From Loxodes magnus (taxonomy: Eukaryota; Ciliophora; Karyorelictea; Loxodida; Loxodidae): a stretch of DNA of 64,000 nt. The notes under the pieces are model-generated. The model had not been told where the DNA came from, ran no database searches, and worked only from the letters and a program-made list of their open reading frames with translations. Positions 44,401 through 58,602 of this stretch are shown piece by piece. Position 1 is the first letter of the stretch. Each line of letters opens with the position of its first letter. Location of the stretch: assembly GCA_946699065.1 (NCBI GenBank), contig CAMPDV010001492.1, positions 39,608 through 103,607 of the forward strand, read 5' to 3'. The translations under genes and the position numbers were made by a program.

Positions 44401-47400
44401 ATAGCCACAGCATATACATGACTAGTGTGACCACTCATGGTCTTACAGGTACCTGTCTTGACGTCCCATAGTCTCACCGTCTAATATACACTTCCCGATA
44501 CGATGAACTCTGAATCACTGGATATAGCCACAGATCTTACATAATCTGTGTGACCACTCATGGTCTTACAGGTACCTGTCTTGACGTCCCATAGTCTCAC
44601 CGTCTAATCATGACTTCCCGATACGATGAACTCTAAATCACTGGATATAGCCACAGATCTTACATAATCTTTGTGACACCTCATGGTCTTACAGGTACCT
44701 GTCTTGACGTCCCATAGTATCACCGTCTAATCTCCACTTCGAGATACGATGAACTCTGAATCACTGGATATAGCCACAAATCATACATAATCTGTGTGAC
44801 ACCTCATGGTCTTACAGGTACCTGTCTTGACGTCCCATAGTCTCACCGTCTAATCATGACTTCCCGAAACGATGAACTCTGAATCACTGGATATAGCCAC
44901 AGATCTTACATAATCTGTGTGACACCTCATGGTCTTACAGGTACCTGTCTTGACGTCCCATAGTCTCACCGTCTAATATACACTTCCCGATACGATGAAC
45001 TCTGAATCACTGGATATAGCCACAGATCTTACATAATCTGTGTGACCACTCATGGTCTTACAGGTACCTGTCTTGACGTCCCATAGTCTCACCGTCTAAT
45101 CATGACTTCCCGATACGATGAACTCTAAATCACTGGATATAGCCACAGATCTTACATAATCTGTGTGACACCTCATGGTCTTACAGGTACCTGTCTTGAC
45201 GTCCCATAGTCTCACCGTCATATCATGACTTCCCGAAACGATGAACTCTAAATCACTGGATATAACCACAGATCTTACATAACTAGTGTGACCACTCATG
45301 GTCTTACAGGTACCTGTCTTGACGTCCCATAGTCTCACCGTATTATCTCAACTTCCCGATACGATGAACTCTGAATCACTGGATATAGCCACAGCATATA
45401 CCTAATTTGTGTGACCACTCATGGTCTTACAGGTACCTGTCTTGACGTCCCATAGTCTCACCGTATTATCATGACTTCCCGATACGATGAACTCTGAATC
45501 ACTGGATATAGCCACAGATCTTACATAATCTGTGTGACACCTCATGGTCTTACAGGTACCTGTCTTGACGTCCCATAGTCTCACCGTCATATCATGACTT
45601 CGAGATACGATGAACTCTGAATCACTGGATATAGCCACAAATCATACATAATCTGTGTGACACCTCATGGTCTTACAGGTACCTGTCTTGACGTCCCATA
45701 GTCTCACCGTCTAATCATAACTTCCCGATACGATGAACTCTGAATCACTGGATATAGCCACAGATCTTACATAATCTGTGTGACCACTCATGGTCTTACA
45801 GGTACCTGTCTTGACGTCCCATAGTCTCACCGTCATATCAACACTTCCCGATACGATGAACTCTAAATCACTGGATATAGCCACAGATCTTACATAATCT
45901 GTGTGACCACTCATGGTCTTACAGGTACCTGTCTTGACGTCCCATAGTCTCACCGTATAATCATGACTTCCCGAAACGATGAACTCTAAATCACTGGATA
46001 TAGCCACAGATCTTACATGACTAGTGTGACCACTCATGGTCTTACAGGTACCTGTCTTGACGTCCCATAGTCTCACCGTATAATCATAACTTCCCGATAC
46101 GATGAACTCTGAATCACTGGATATAGCCACAGATGATACATAACTAGTATGACCACTCATGGTCTTACAGGTACCTGTCTTGACGTCCCATAGTCTCACC
46201 GTATAATCTACACTTCCCGATACGATGAACTCTGAATCACTGGATATAGCCACAGCATATACCTAATTTGTGTGACCACTCATGGTCTTACAGGTACCTG
46301 TCTTGACGTCCCATAGTCTCACCGTCATATCATGACTTCCCGATACGATGAACTCTGAATCACTGGATATAGCCACAGATCTTACATAATCTGTGTGACC
46401 ACTCATGGTCTTACAGGTACCTGTCTTGACGTCCCATAGTCTCACCGTATTATCTCAACTTCCCGATACGATGAACTCTAAATCACTGGATATAGCCACA
46501 GATCTTACATAATCTGTGTGACACCTCATGGTCTTACAGGTACCTGTCTTGACGTCCCATAGTCTCACCGTCATATCAACACTTCCCGATACGATGAACT
46601 CTGAATCACTGGATATAGCCACAGCATATACCTAATTTGTGTGACCACTCATGGTCTTACAGGTACCTGTCTTGACGTCCCATAGTCTCACCGTCTAATC
46701 ATAACTTCCCGATACGATGAACTCTGAATCACTGGATATAGCCACAGATCTTACATAATCTGTGTGACCACTCATGGTCTTACAGGTACCTGTCTTGACG
46801 TCCCATAGTCTCACCGTCATATCAACACTTCCCGATACGATGAACTCTAAATCACTGGATATAGCCACAGATCTTACATAATCTGTGTGACCACTCATGG
46901 TCTTACAGGTACCTGTCTTGACGTCCCATAGTCTCACCGTATAATCATGACTTCCCGAAACGATGAACTCTAAATCACTGGATATAGCCACAGATCTTAC
47001 ATGACTAGTGTGACCACTCATGGTCTTACAGGTACCTGTCTTGACGTCCCATAGTCTCACCGTATAATCATAACTTCCCGATACGATGAACTCTGAATCA
47101 CTGGATATAGCCACAGATGATACATAACTAGTATGACCACTCATGGTCTTACAGGTACCTGTCTTGACGTCCCATAGTCTCACCGTATAATCTACACTTC
47201 CCGATACGATGAACTCTGAATCACTGGATATAGCCACAGCATATACCTAATTTGTGTGACCACTCATGGTCTTACAGGTACCTGTCTTGACGTCCCATAG
47301 TCTCACCGTCATATCATGACTTCCCGATACGATGAACTCTGAATCACTGGATATAGCCACAGCATATACATGACTAGTGTGACCACTCATGGTCTTACAG

Positions 47401-50400
47401 GTACCTGTCTTGACGTCCCATAGTCTCACCGTCATATCATGACTTCCCGATACGATGAACTCTGAATCACTGGATATAGCCAAAGATCTTACATAATCTG
47501 TGTGACCACTCATGGTCTTACAGGTACCTGTCTTGACGTCCCATAGTCTCACCGTCATATCAACACTTCCCGATACGATGAACTCTGAATCACTGGATAT
47601 AGCCACAGCATATACCTAATTTGTGTGACCACTCATGGTCTTACAGGTACCTGTCTTGACGTCCCATAGTCTCACCGTCTAATCATAACTTCCCGATACG
47701 ATGAACTCTGAATCACTGGATATGGCCACAGATCTTACATAATCTTTGTGACACCTCATGGTCTTACAGGTACCTGTCTTGACGTCCCATAGTCTCACCG
47801 TCTAATCATAACTTCCCGATACGATGAACTCTAAATCACTGGATATAACCACAGATCTTACATAATCTGTGTGACCACTCATGGTCTTACAGGTACCTGT
47901 CTTGACGTCCCATAGTATCACCGTCATATCAACACTTCCCGATACGATGAACTCTGAATCACTGGATATAGCCACAGCATATACATGACTAGTGTGACCA
48001 CTCATGGTCTTACAGGTACCTGTCTTGACGTCCCATAGTCTCACCGTCTAATCATGACTTCCCGATACGATGAACTCTGAATCACTGGATATAGCCACAG
48101 CATATACATGACTAGTGTGACCACTCATGGTCTTACAGGTACCTGTCTTGACGTCCCATAGTCTCACCGTCTAATCATGACTTCCCGATACGATGAACTC
48201 TAAATCACTGGATATAGCCACAGATCTTACATAATCTTTGTGACACCTCATGGTCTTACAGGTACCTGTCTTGACGTCCCATAGTATCACCGTCTAATCT
48301 CCACTTCGAGATACGATGAACTCTGAATCACTGGATATAGCCACAAATCATACATAATCTGTGTGACACCTCATGGTCTTACAGGTACCTGTCTTGACGT
48401 CCCATAGTCTCACCGTCTAATCATGACTTCCCGAAACGATGAACTCTGAATCACTGGATATAGCCACAGATCTTACATAATCTGTGTGACACCTCATGGT
48501 CTTACAGGTACCTGTCTTGACGTCCCATAGTCTCACCGTCTAATCTACACTTCCCGATACGATGAACTCTGAATCACTGGATATAGCCACAGATCTTACA
48601 TAATCTGTGTGACCACTCATGGTCTTACAGGTACCTGTCTTGACGTCCCATAGTCTCACCGTCTAATCATGACTTCCCGATACGATGAACTCTAAATCAC
48701 TGGATATAGCCACAGATCTTACATAATCTTTGTGACACCTCATGGTCTTACAGGTACCTGTCTTGACGTCCCATAGTCTCACCGTCATATCATGACTTCG
48801 AGATACGATGAACTCTGAATCACTGGATATAGCCACAAATCATACATAATCTGTGTGACACCTCATGGTCTTACAGGTACCTGTCTTGACGTCCCATAGT
48901 CTCACCGTCTAATCATAACTTCCCGATACGATGAACTCTGAATCACTGGATATAGCCACAGATCTTACATAATCTGTGTGACCACTCATGGTCTTACAGG
49001 TACCTGTCTTGACGTCCCATAGTCTCACCGTCATATCATGACTTCCCGATACGATGAACTCTGAATCACTGGATATAGCCACAGATCTTACATAATCTGT
49101 GTGACACCTCATGGTCTTACAGGTACCTGTCTTGACGTCCCATAGTCTCACCGTCATATCATGACTTCCCGAAACGATGAACTCTAAATCACTGGATATA
49201 ACCACAGCATATACATGACTAGTGTGACCACTCATGGTCTTACAGGTACCTGTCTTGACGTCCCATAGTCTCACCGTCATATCATGACTTCCCGATACGA
49301 TGAACTGTGAATCACTGGATATAGCCACAGATCTTACATAATCTGTGTGACCACTCATGGTCTTACAGGTACCTGTCTTGACGTCCCATAGTCTCACCGT
49401 ATAATCATAACTTCCCGATACGATGAACTCTGAATCACTGGATATAGCCACAGATCTTACATAATTTGTGTGACCACTCATGGTCTTACAGGTACCTGTC
49501 TTGACGTCCCATAGTCTCACCGTCTAATCATAACTTCCCGATACGATGAACTCTGAATCACTGGATATAGCCACAGCATATACCTAATTTGTGTGACCAC
49601 TCATGGTCTTACAGGTACCTGTCTTGACGTCCCATAGTCTCACCGTCTAATCATGACTTCCCGAAACGATGAACTCTGAATCACTGGATATAGCCACAGA
49701 TCTTACATAATCTGTGTGACCACTCATGGTCTTACAGGTACCTGTCTTGACGTCCCATAGTCTCACCGTCATATCATGACTTCCCGATACGATGAACTCT
49801 GAATCACTGGATATAACCACAGATCTTACATAATCTGTGTGACACCTCATGGTCTTACAGGTACCTGTCTTGACGTCCCATAGTCTCACCGTCATATCAT
49901 GACTTCCCGAAACGATGAACTCTAAATCACTGGATATAACCACAGATCTTACATAATCTGTGTGACCACTCATGGTCTTACAGGTACCTGTCTTGACGTC
50001 CCATAGTCTCACCGTCTAATCATAACTTCCCGATACGATGAACTCTGAATCACTGGATATAGCCACAGCATATACCTAATTTGTGTGACCACTCATGGTC
50101 TTACAGGTACCTGTCTTGACGTCCCATAGTCTCACCGTCTAATCATGACTTCCCGAAACGATGAACTCTGAATCACTGGATATAGCCACTGCATATACAT
50201 GACTAGTGTGACCACTCATGGTCTTACAGGTACCTGTCTTGACGTCCCATAGTCTCACCGTCTAATCATGACTTCCCGATACGATGAACTCTAAATCACT
50301 GGATATAGCCACAGATCTTACATAATCTGTGTGACCACTCATGGTCTTACAGGTACCTGTCTTGACGTCCCATAGTCTCACCGTATTATCTCAACTTCCC

Positions 50401-53400
50401 GATACGATGAACTCTAAATCACTGGATATAGCCACAGATCTTACATAATCTGTGTGACACCTCATGGTCTTACAGGTACCTGTCTTGACGTCCCATAGTC
50501 TCACCGTCTAATCATGACTTCCCGAAACGATGAACTCTGAATCACTGGATATAGCCACAGCATATACCTAATTTGTGTGACCACTCATGGTCTTACAGGT
50601 ACCTGTCTTGACGTCCCATAGTCTCACCGTCTAATCATGACTTCCCGAAACGATGAACTCTAAATCACTGGATATAACCACAGATCTTACATAATCTGTG
50701 TGACACCTCATGGTCTTACAGGTACCTGTCTTGACGTCCCATAGTCTCACCGTATTATCTCAACTTCCCGATACGATGAACTCTGAATCACTGGATATAG
50801 CCACAGCATATACATGACTAGTGTGACCACTCATGGTCTTACAGGTACCTGTCTTGACGTCCCATAGTCTCACCGTCATATCATGACTTCCCGAAACGAT
50901 GAACTCTGAATCACTGGATATAGCCAAAGATCTTACATAATTTGTGTGACCACTCATGGTCTTACAGGTACCTGTCTTGACGTCCCATAGTCTCACCGTC
51001 ATATCATGACTTCCCGATACGATGAACTCTGAATCACTGGATATAGCCACAGCATATACCTAATTTGTGTGACCACTCATGGTCTTACAGGTACCTGTCT
51101 TGACGTCCCATAGTCTCACCGTCTAATCATAACTTCCCGATACGATGAACTCTGAATCACTGGATATAGCCACAGATCTTACATAATCTTTGTGACACCT
51201 CATGGTCTTACAGGTACCTGTCTTGACGTCCCATAGTCTCACCGTCTAATCATAACTTCCCGATACGATGAACTCTAAATCACTGGATATAACCACAGAT
51301 CTTACATAATCTGTGTGACCACTCATGGTCTTACAGGTACCTGTCTTGACGTCCCATAGTATCACCGTCATATCAACACTTCCCGATACGATGAACTCTG
51401 AATCACTGGATATAGCCACAGCATATACATGACTAGTGTGACCACTCATGGTCTTACAGGTACCTGTCTTGACGTCCCATAGTCTCACCGTCTAATCATG
51501 ACTTCCCGAAACGATGAACTCTGAATCACTGGATATAGCCACAGCATATACATGACTAGTGTGACCACTCATGGTCTTACAGGTACCTGTCTTGACGTCC
51601 CATAGTCTCACCGTCTAATCATGACTTCCCGATACGATGAACTCTAAATCACTGGATATAGCCACAGATCTTACATAATCTTTGTGACACCTCATGGTCT
51701 TACAGGTACCTGTCTTGACGTCCCATAGTATCACCGTCTAATCTCCACTTCGAGATACGATGAACTCTGAATCACTGGATATAGCCACAAATCATACATA
51801 ATCTGTGTGACACCTCATGGTCTTACAGGTACCTGTCTTGACGTCCCATAGTCTCACCGTCTAATCATGACTTCCCGAAACGATGAACTCTGAATCACTG
51901 GATATAGCCACAGATCTTACATAATCTGTGTGACACCTCATGGTCTTACAGGTACCTGTCTTGACGTCCCATAGTCTCACCGTCTAATCTACACTTCCCG
52001 ATACGATGAACTCTGAATCACTGGATATAGCCACAGATCTTACATAATCTGTGTGACCACTCATGGTCTTACAGGTACCTGTCTTGACGTCCCATAGTCT
52101 CACCGTCATATCATGACTTCCCGATACGATGAACTCTGAATCACTGGATATAGCCACAGATCTTACATAATCTGTGTGACACCTCATGGTCTTACAGGTA
52201 CCTGTCTTGACGTCCCATAGTCTCACCGTCTAATCATGACTTCCCGATACGATGAACTCTGAATCACTGGATATAGCCACAGCATATACCTAATTTGTGT
52301 GACCACTCATGGTCTTACAGGTACCTGTCTTGACGTCCCATAGTCTCACCGTCTAATCATGACTTCCCGATACGATGAACTCTGAATCACTGGATATAGC
52401 CACAGCATATACCTAATTTGTGTGACCACTCATGGTCTTACAGGTACCTGTCTTGACGTCCCATAGTCTCACCGTATTATCATGACTTCCCGATACGATG
52501 AACTCTGAATCACTGGATATAGCCACAGATCTTACATAATCTGTGTGACCACTCATGGTCTTACAGGTACCTGTCTTGACGTCCCATAGTCTCACCGTCA
52601 TATCATGACTTCGAGATACGATGAACTCTGAATCACTGGATATAGCCACAAATCATACATAATCTGTGTGACACCTCATGGTCTTACAGGTACCTGTCTT
52701 GACGTCCCATAGTCTCACCGTCTAATCATGACTTCCCGATACGATGAACTCTGAATCACTGGATATAGCCACAGCATATACCTAATTTGTGTGACCACTC
52801 ATGGTCTTACAGGTACCTGTCTTGACGTCCCATAGTCTCACCGTCTAATCATGACTTCCCGATACGATGAACTCTGAATCACTGGATATAGCCACAGCAT
52901 ATACCTAATTTGTGTGACCACTCATGGTCTTACAGGTACCTGTCTTGACGTCCCATAGTCTCACCGTATTATCATGACTTCCCGATACGATGAACTCTGA
53001 ATCACTGGATATAGCCACAGATCTTACATAATCTGTGTGACCACTCATGGTCTTACAGGTACCTGTCTTGACGTCCCATAGTCTCACCGTCATATCATGA
53101 CTTCCCGATACGATGAACTCTGAATCACTGGATATAGCCACAGATCTTACATAATCTGTGTGACACCTCATGGTCTTACAGGTACCTGTCTTGACGTCCC
53201 ATAGTCTCACCGTCTAATCATGACTTCCCGATACGATGAACTCTGAATCACTGGATATAGCCACAGCATATACCTAATTTGTGTGACCACTCATGGTCTT
53301 ACAGGTACCTGTCTTGACGTCCCATAGTCTCACCGTCTAATCATGACTTCCCGATACGATGAACTCTGAATCACTGGATATAGCCACAGCATATACCTAA

Positions 53401-56400
53401 TTTGTGTGACCACTCATGGTCTTACAGGTACCTGTCTTGACGTCCCATAGTATCACCGTCATATCAACACTTCCCGATACGATGAACTCTGAATCACTGG
53501 ATATAGCCACAGCATATACATGACTAGTGTGACCACTCATGGTCTTACAGGTACCTGTCTTGACGTCCCATAGTCTCACCGTCATATCATGACTTCGAGA
53601 TACGATGAACTCTGAATCACTGGATATAGCCACAAATCATACATAATCTGTGTGACACCTCATGGTCTTACAGGTACCTGTCTTGACGTCCCATAGTCTC
53701 ACCGTCTAATCATAACTTCCCGATACGATGAACTCTGAATCACTGGATATAGCCACAGATCTTACATAATCTGTGTGACCACTCATGGTCTTACAGGTAC
53801 CTGTCTTGACGTCCCATAGTCTCACCGTCATATCATGACTTCCCGATACGATGAACTCTGAATCACTGGATATAGCCACAGATCTTACATAATCTGTGTG
53901 ACACCTCATGGTCTTACAGGTACCTGTCTTGACGTCCCATAGTCTCACCGTCTAATCATGACTTCCCGAAACGATGAACTCTAAATCACTGGATATAACC
54001 ACAGATCTTACATAATCTGTGTGACACCTCATGGTCTTACAGGTACCTGTCTTGACGTCCCATAGTCTCACCGTCATATCATGACTTCCCGATACGATGA
54101 ACTCTGAATCACTGGATATAACCACAGATCTTACATAATCTGTGTGACACCTCATGGTCTTACAGGTACCTGTCTTGACGTCCCATAGTCTCACCGTCAT
54201 ATCATGACTTCCCGATACGATGAACTGTGAATCACTGGATATAGCCACAGATCTTACATAATCTGTGTGACCACTCATGGTCTTACAGGTACCTGTCTTG
54301 ACGTCCCATAGTCTCACCGTCTAATCAACACTTCCCGATACGATGAACTCTGAATCACTGGATATAGCCACAGATCTTACATAATCTGTGTGACCACTCA
54401 TGGTCTTACAGGTACCTGTCTTGACGTCCCATAGTCTCACCGTCATATCATGACTTCCCGATACGATGAACTCTGAATCACTGGATATAGCCACAGCATA
54501 TACCTAATTTGTGTGACCACTCATGGTCTTACAGGTACCTGTCTTGACGTCCCATAGTCTCACCGTCTAATCATGACTTCCCGATACGATGAACTCTGAA
54601 TCACTGGATATAGCCACAGCATATACCTAATTTGTGTGACCACTCATGGTCTTACAGGTACCTGTCTTGACGTCCCATAGTCTCACCGTCTAATCATGAC
54701 TTCCCGATACGATGAACTCTGAATCACTGGATATAGCCACAGCATATACCTAATTTGTGTGACCACTCATGGTCTTACAGGTACCTGTCTTGACGTCCCA
54801 TAGTATCACCGTCATATCAACACTTCCCGATACGATGAACTCTGAATCACTGGATATAGCCACAGCATATACATGACTAGTGTGACCACTCATGGTCTTA
54901 CAGGTACCTGTCTTGACGTCCCATAGTCTCACCGTCATATCATGACTTCGAGATACGATGAACTCTGAATCACTGGATATAGCCACAAATCATACATAAT
55001 CTGTGTGACACCTCATGGTCTTACAGGTACCTGTCTTGACGTCCCATAGTCTCACCGTCTAATCATAACTTCCCGATACGATGAACTCTGAATCACTGGA
55101 TATAGCCACAGATCTTACATAATCTGTGTGACCACTCATGGTCTTACAGGTACCTGTCTTGACGTCCCATAGTCTCACCGTCATATCATGACTTCCCGAT
55201 ACGATGAACTCTGAATCACTGGATATAGCCACAGATCTTACATAATCTGTGTGACACCTCATGGTCTTACAGGTACCTGTCTTGACGTCCCATAGTCTCA
55301 CCGTCTAATCATGACTTCCCGAAACGATGAACTCTAAATCACTGGATATAACCACAGATCTTACATAATCTGTGTGACACCTCATGGTCTTACAGGTACC
55401 TGTCTTGACGTCCCATAGTCTCACCGTCATATCATGACTTCCCGATACGATGAACTCTGAATCACTGGATATAACCACAGATCTTACATAATCTGTGTGA
55501 CACCTCATGGTCTTACAGGTACCTGTCTTGACGTCCCATAGTCTCACCGTCATATCATGACTTCCCGATACGATGAACTGTGAATCACTGGATATAGCCA
55601 CAGATCTTACATAATCTGTGTGACCACTCATGGTCTTACAGGTACCTGTCTTGACGTCCCATAGTCTCACCGTCTAATCAACACTTCCCGATACGATGAA
55701 CTCTGAATCACTGGATATAGCCACAGATCTTACATAATCTGTGTGACCACTCATGGTCTTACAGGTACCTGTCTTGACGTCCCATAGTCTCACCGTCATA
55801 TCATGACTTCCCGATACGATGAACTCTGAATCACTGGATATAGCCACAGCATATACCTAATTTGTGTGACCACTCATGGTCTTACAGGTACCTGTCTTGA
55901 CGTCCCATAGTCTCACCGTCTAATCATCACTTCCCGAAACGATGAACTCTGAATCACTGGATATAGCCACAGATCTTACATAATCTGTGTGACCACTCAT
56001 GGTCTTACAGGTACCTGTCTTGACGTCCCATAGTATCACCGTCTAATCTACACTTCCCGATACGATGAACTCTGAATCACTGGATATAGACACAGCATAT
56101 ACCTAATTTGTGTGACCACTCATGGTCTTACAGGTACCTGTCTTGACGTCCCATAGTCTCACCGTCATATCATGACTTCCCGAAACGATGAACTCTGAAT
56201 CACTGGATATAGCCACAGATCTTACATAATCTGTGTGACACCTCATGGTCTTACAGGTACCTGTCTTGACGTCCCATAGTCTCACCGTCTAATCATGACT
56301 TCCCGATACGATGAACTCTGAATCACTGGATATAGCCACAGCATATACCTAATTTGTGTGACCACTCATGGTCTTACAGGTACCTGTCTTGACGTCCCAT

Positions 56401-56807
56401 AGTCTCACCGTCTAATCATGACTTCCCGATACGATGAACTCTGAATCACTGGATATAGCCACAGCATATACCTAATTTGTGTGACCACTCATGGTCTTAC
56501 AGGTACCTGTCTTGACGTCCCATAGTCTCACCGTATAATCTACACTTCCCGATACGATGAACTCTGAATCACTGGATATAGCCACAGATCTTACATAATC
56601 TTTGTGACACCTCATGGTCTTACAGGTACCTGTCTTGACGTCCCATGGTCTCACCGTCTAATCATGACTTCCCGATACGATGAACTCTGAATCACTGGAT
56701 ATAGCCACAGCATATACCTAATTTGTGTGACCACTCATGGTCTTACAGGTACCTGTCTTGACGTCCCATAGTCTCACCGTCTAATCATAACTTCCCGATA
56801 CGATGAA
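35459..56807 (-). CDS. WD40-repeat array, longest frame block (~7,100 codons)
   Basis: About 174 consecutive units with no detected indel, so about 7,100 codons are open if TAG and TGA are sense. With standard stops the longest pieces are 48909-49520 (203 codons) and the two identical 180-codon stretches 45711-46253 and 46695-47237. Most TGA codons of the window lie here, at position 24 (AGT TGA GAT) and position 8 (GTA TGA), plus one at position 6 near 35809. TAG at position 26 is dense: 13 of 16 units tallied between 36.9 and 38.9 kb. Holding one frame over 21 kb while neighbouring regions have a shift every 1-3 kb is notable. It may reflect selection, or simply recent amplification from intact units. 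Confidence 0.6.
37221..39188 (-). repeat. Two adjacent copies of an 8-unit block (984 bp)
   Basis: Paired VVIS/TCG-GTT units near 37471 and 37594 recur near 38454 and 38577, a 984-bp offset (8 x 123). The flanking TAG and SVD units follow the same order. Small differences (GTG/TTT spelling at the loop, D-x-TV near 37960/38944) show the copies have since diverged. Confidence 0.75.
39400..42140 (-). repeat. 14-unit duplication (1,722 bp offset)
   Basis: The stretch 39621-39857, with the rare V25-type SVYYTV (atatac) next to YDNTV, recurs at 41343-41579, 14 x 123 bp away, differing by S16L. Several flanking units share the same order. Confidence 0.7.
43005..45540 (-). repeat. 17-unit duplication (2,091 bp offset)
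   Basis: 43005-43247 and 45096-45338 encode the same two repeats at a spacing of 17 x 123 bp. Both are followed by the same AGT TGA GAT unit (near 43258 and 45350) and a TAG-at-6 unit. Confidence 0.75.
45711..47237 (-). repeat. Identical 8-unit duplication (984 bp offset)
   Basis: The two 180-codon stretches 45711-46253 and 46695-47237 encode identical protein and sit 8 x 123 bp apart. Similarity extends to about 46.36 and 47.34 kb, after which the position 5-9 variants differ. Confidence 0.85.
47580..52180 (-). repeat. 28-unit duplication (3,444 bp offset)
   Basis: 47802-48044 and 51246-51488 encode identical protein, 28 x 123 bp apart. The neighbouring SRS-SGD-TAG unit (cttcgagatacg near 48306 and 51750) and its TGA-FVA partner keep the same spacing. 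Confidence 0.8.
53218..55913 (-). repeat. Two adjacent copies of an 11-unit block (1,353 bp)
   Basis: 53397-53633, 53706-53948 and 53952-54317 recur at 54750-54986, 55059-55301 and 55305-55670, each exactly 11 x 123 bp later. The copies abut near 54.57 kb. Divergence begins near 55.92 kb (ctaatcatcac). Confidence 0.9.
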
Positions 56808-56830
56808 TCATGACTTCCCGATACGATGAA
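56808..56830 (-). repeat. 23-bp internal duplication
   Basis: The stretch tcatgacttcccgatacgat plus gaa is present twice in succession, the first copy in the variant form tcataac. It adds 23 bp and shifts the frame, ending the conventional open stretch 56774-56977 in an out-of-frame tail. It fits strand slippage or a misaligned exchange at gatacgatgaa. Confidence 0.9.
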
Positions 56831-58035
56831 CTCTGAATCACTGGATATAGCCACAGATCTTACATAATCTTTGTGACACCTCATGGTCTTACAGGTACCT
56901 GTCTTGACGTCCCATAGTCTCACCGTATAATCATAACTTCCCGATACGATGAACTCTGAATCACTGGATATAGCCACAGCATATACCTAATCTGTGTGAC
57001 CACTCATGGTCTTACAGGTACCTGTCTTGACGTCCCATAGTCTCACCGTCATATCATGACTTCCCGATACGATGAACTCTGAATCACTGGATATAGCCAC
57101 AGATCTTACATAATCTGTGTGACCACTCATGGTCTTACAGGTACCTGTCTTGACGTCCCATAGTCTCACCGTCATATCATGACTTCCCGATACGATGAAC
57201 TCTGAATCACTGGATATAGCCACAGATCTTACATAATCTGTGTGACACCTCATGGTCTTACAGGTACCTGTCTTGACGTCCCATAGTCTCACCGTCTAAT
57301 CATGACTTCCCGATACGATGAACTCTAAATCACTGGATATAGCCACAGATCTTACATAATCTTTGTGACCACTCATGGTCTTACAGGTACCTGTCTTGAC
57401 GTCCCATAGTCTCACCGTCTAATCATAACTTCCCGATACGATGAACTCTAAATCACTGGATATAGCCACAGATCTTACATAATCTGTGTGACACCTCATG
57501 GTCTTACAGGTACCTGTCTTGACGTCCCATAGTCTCACCGTCTAATCATGACTTCCCGATACGATGAACTCTAAATCACTGGATATAACCACAGATCTTA
57601 CATAACTAGTGTGACCACTCATGGTCTTACAGGTACCTGTCTTGACGTCCCATAGTCTCACCGTATTATCTCAACTTCCCGATACGATGAACTCTGAATC
57701 ACTGGATATAGCCACAGATCTTACATAATCTTTGTGACACCTCATGGTCTTACAGGTACCTGTCTTGACGTCCCATAGTCTCACCGTATAATCATGACTT
57801 CCCGATACGATGAACTCTGAATCACTGGATATAGACACAGCATATACCTAATTTGTGTGACCACTCATGGTCTTACAGGTACCTGTCTTGACGTCCCATA
57901 GTCTCACCGTCTAATCATAACTTCCCGATACAATGAACTCTGAATCACTGGATATAGCCACAGATCTTACATAATCTGTGTGACCACTCATGGTCTTACA
58001 GGTACCTGTCTTGACGTCCCATAGTCTCACCGTCT
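56808..58035 (-). CDS. WD40-repeat array, frame block 10
   Basis: About 10 units out of register with block 9 because of a 23-bp internal duplication at 56808-56830. At its other edge an extra T at about 58035 (ccgtctatatc) shifts the frame again. It looks like a crossover between a TAG-type and an ATG-type unit at position 26. Confidence 0.5.
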
Positions 58036-58602
58036 ATATCATGACTTCCCGATACGATGAACTCTGAATCACTGGATATAGCCACAGCATATACATGACT
58101 AGTGTGACCACTCATGGTCTTACAGGTACCTGTCTTGACGTCCCATAGTCTCACCGTCATATCATGACTTCCCGATACGATGAACTCTGAATCACTGGAT
58201 ATAGCCACAGATCTTACATAATCTTTGTGACACCTCATGGTCTTACAGGTACCTGTCTTGACGTCCCATAGTCTCACCGTATAATCATGACTTCCCGATA
58301 CGATGAACTCTGAATCACTGGATATAGCCACAGCATATACCTAATTTGTGTGACCACTCATGGTCTTACAGGTACCTGTCTTGACGTCCCATAGTCTCAC
58401 CGTATAATCATAACTTCCCGATACGATGAACTCTGAATCACTGGATATAGCCACAGATCTTACATAATCTGTGTGACCACTCATGGTCTTACAGGTACCT
58501 GTCTTGACGTCCCATAGTCTCACCGTATAATCATAACTTCCCGATACGATGAACTCTGAATCACTGGATATAGCCACAGCATATACCTAATTTGTGTGAC
58601 CA
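58036..58602 (-). CDS. WD40-repeat array, frame block 11
   Basis: About five units between +1 lesions at about 58035 and 58603. The second (gaccacctcatgg) looks like a hybrid of the two normal forms gaccactcatgg and gacacctcatgg, as a misaligned exchange inside this motif would give. Confidence 0.5.

Larger units (their letters stand above)
24486..57675 (-). other. Zone with in-frame TGA codons
   Basis: TGA appears at position 8 (GTA TGA, e.g. near 24488, 27310, 43797, 48840, 54987) and at position 24 (AGT TGA GAT, e.g. near 24687, 26532, 35148, 43257, 50758, 57671). I found none in normal register outside this zone. The only other case is the locally frameshifted unit near 5620. Confidence 0.75.
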
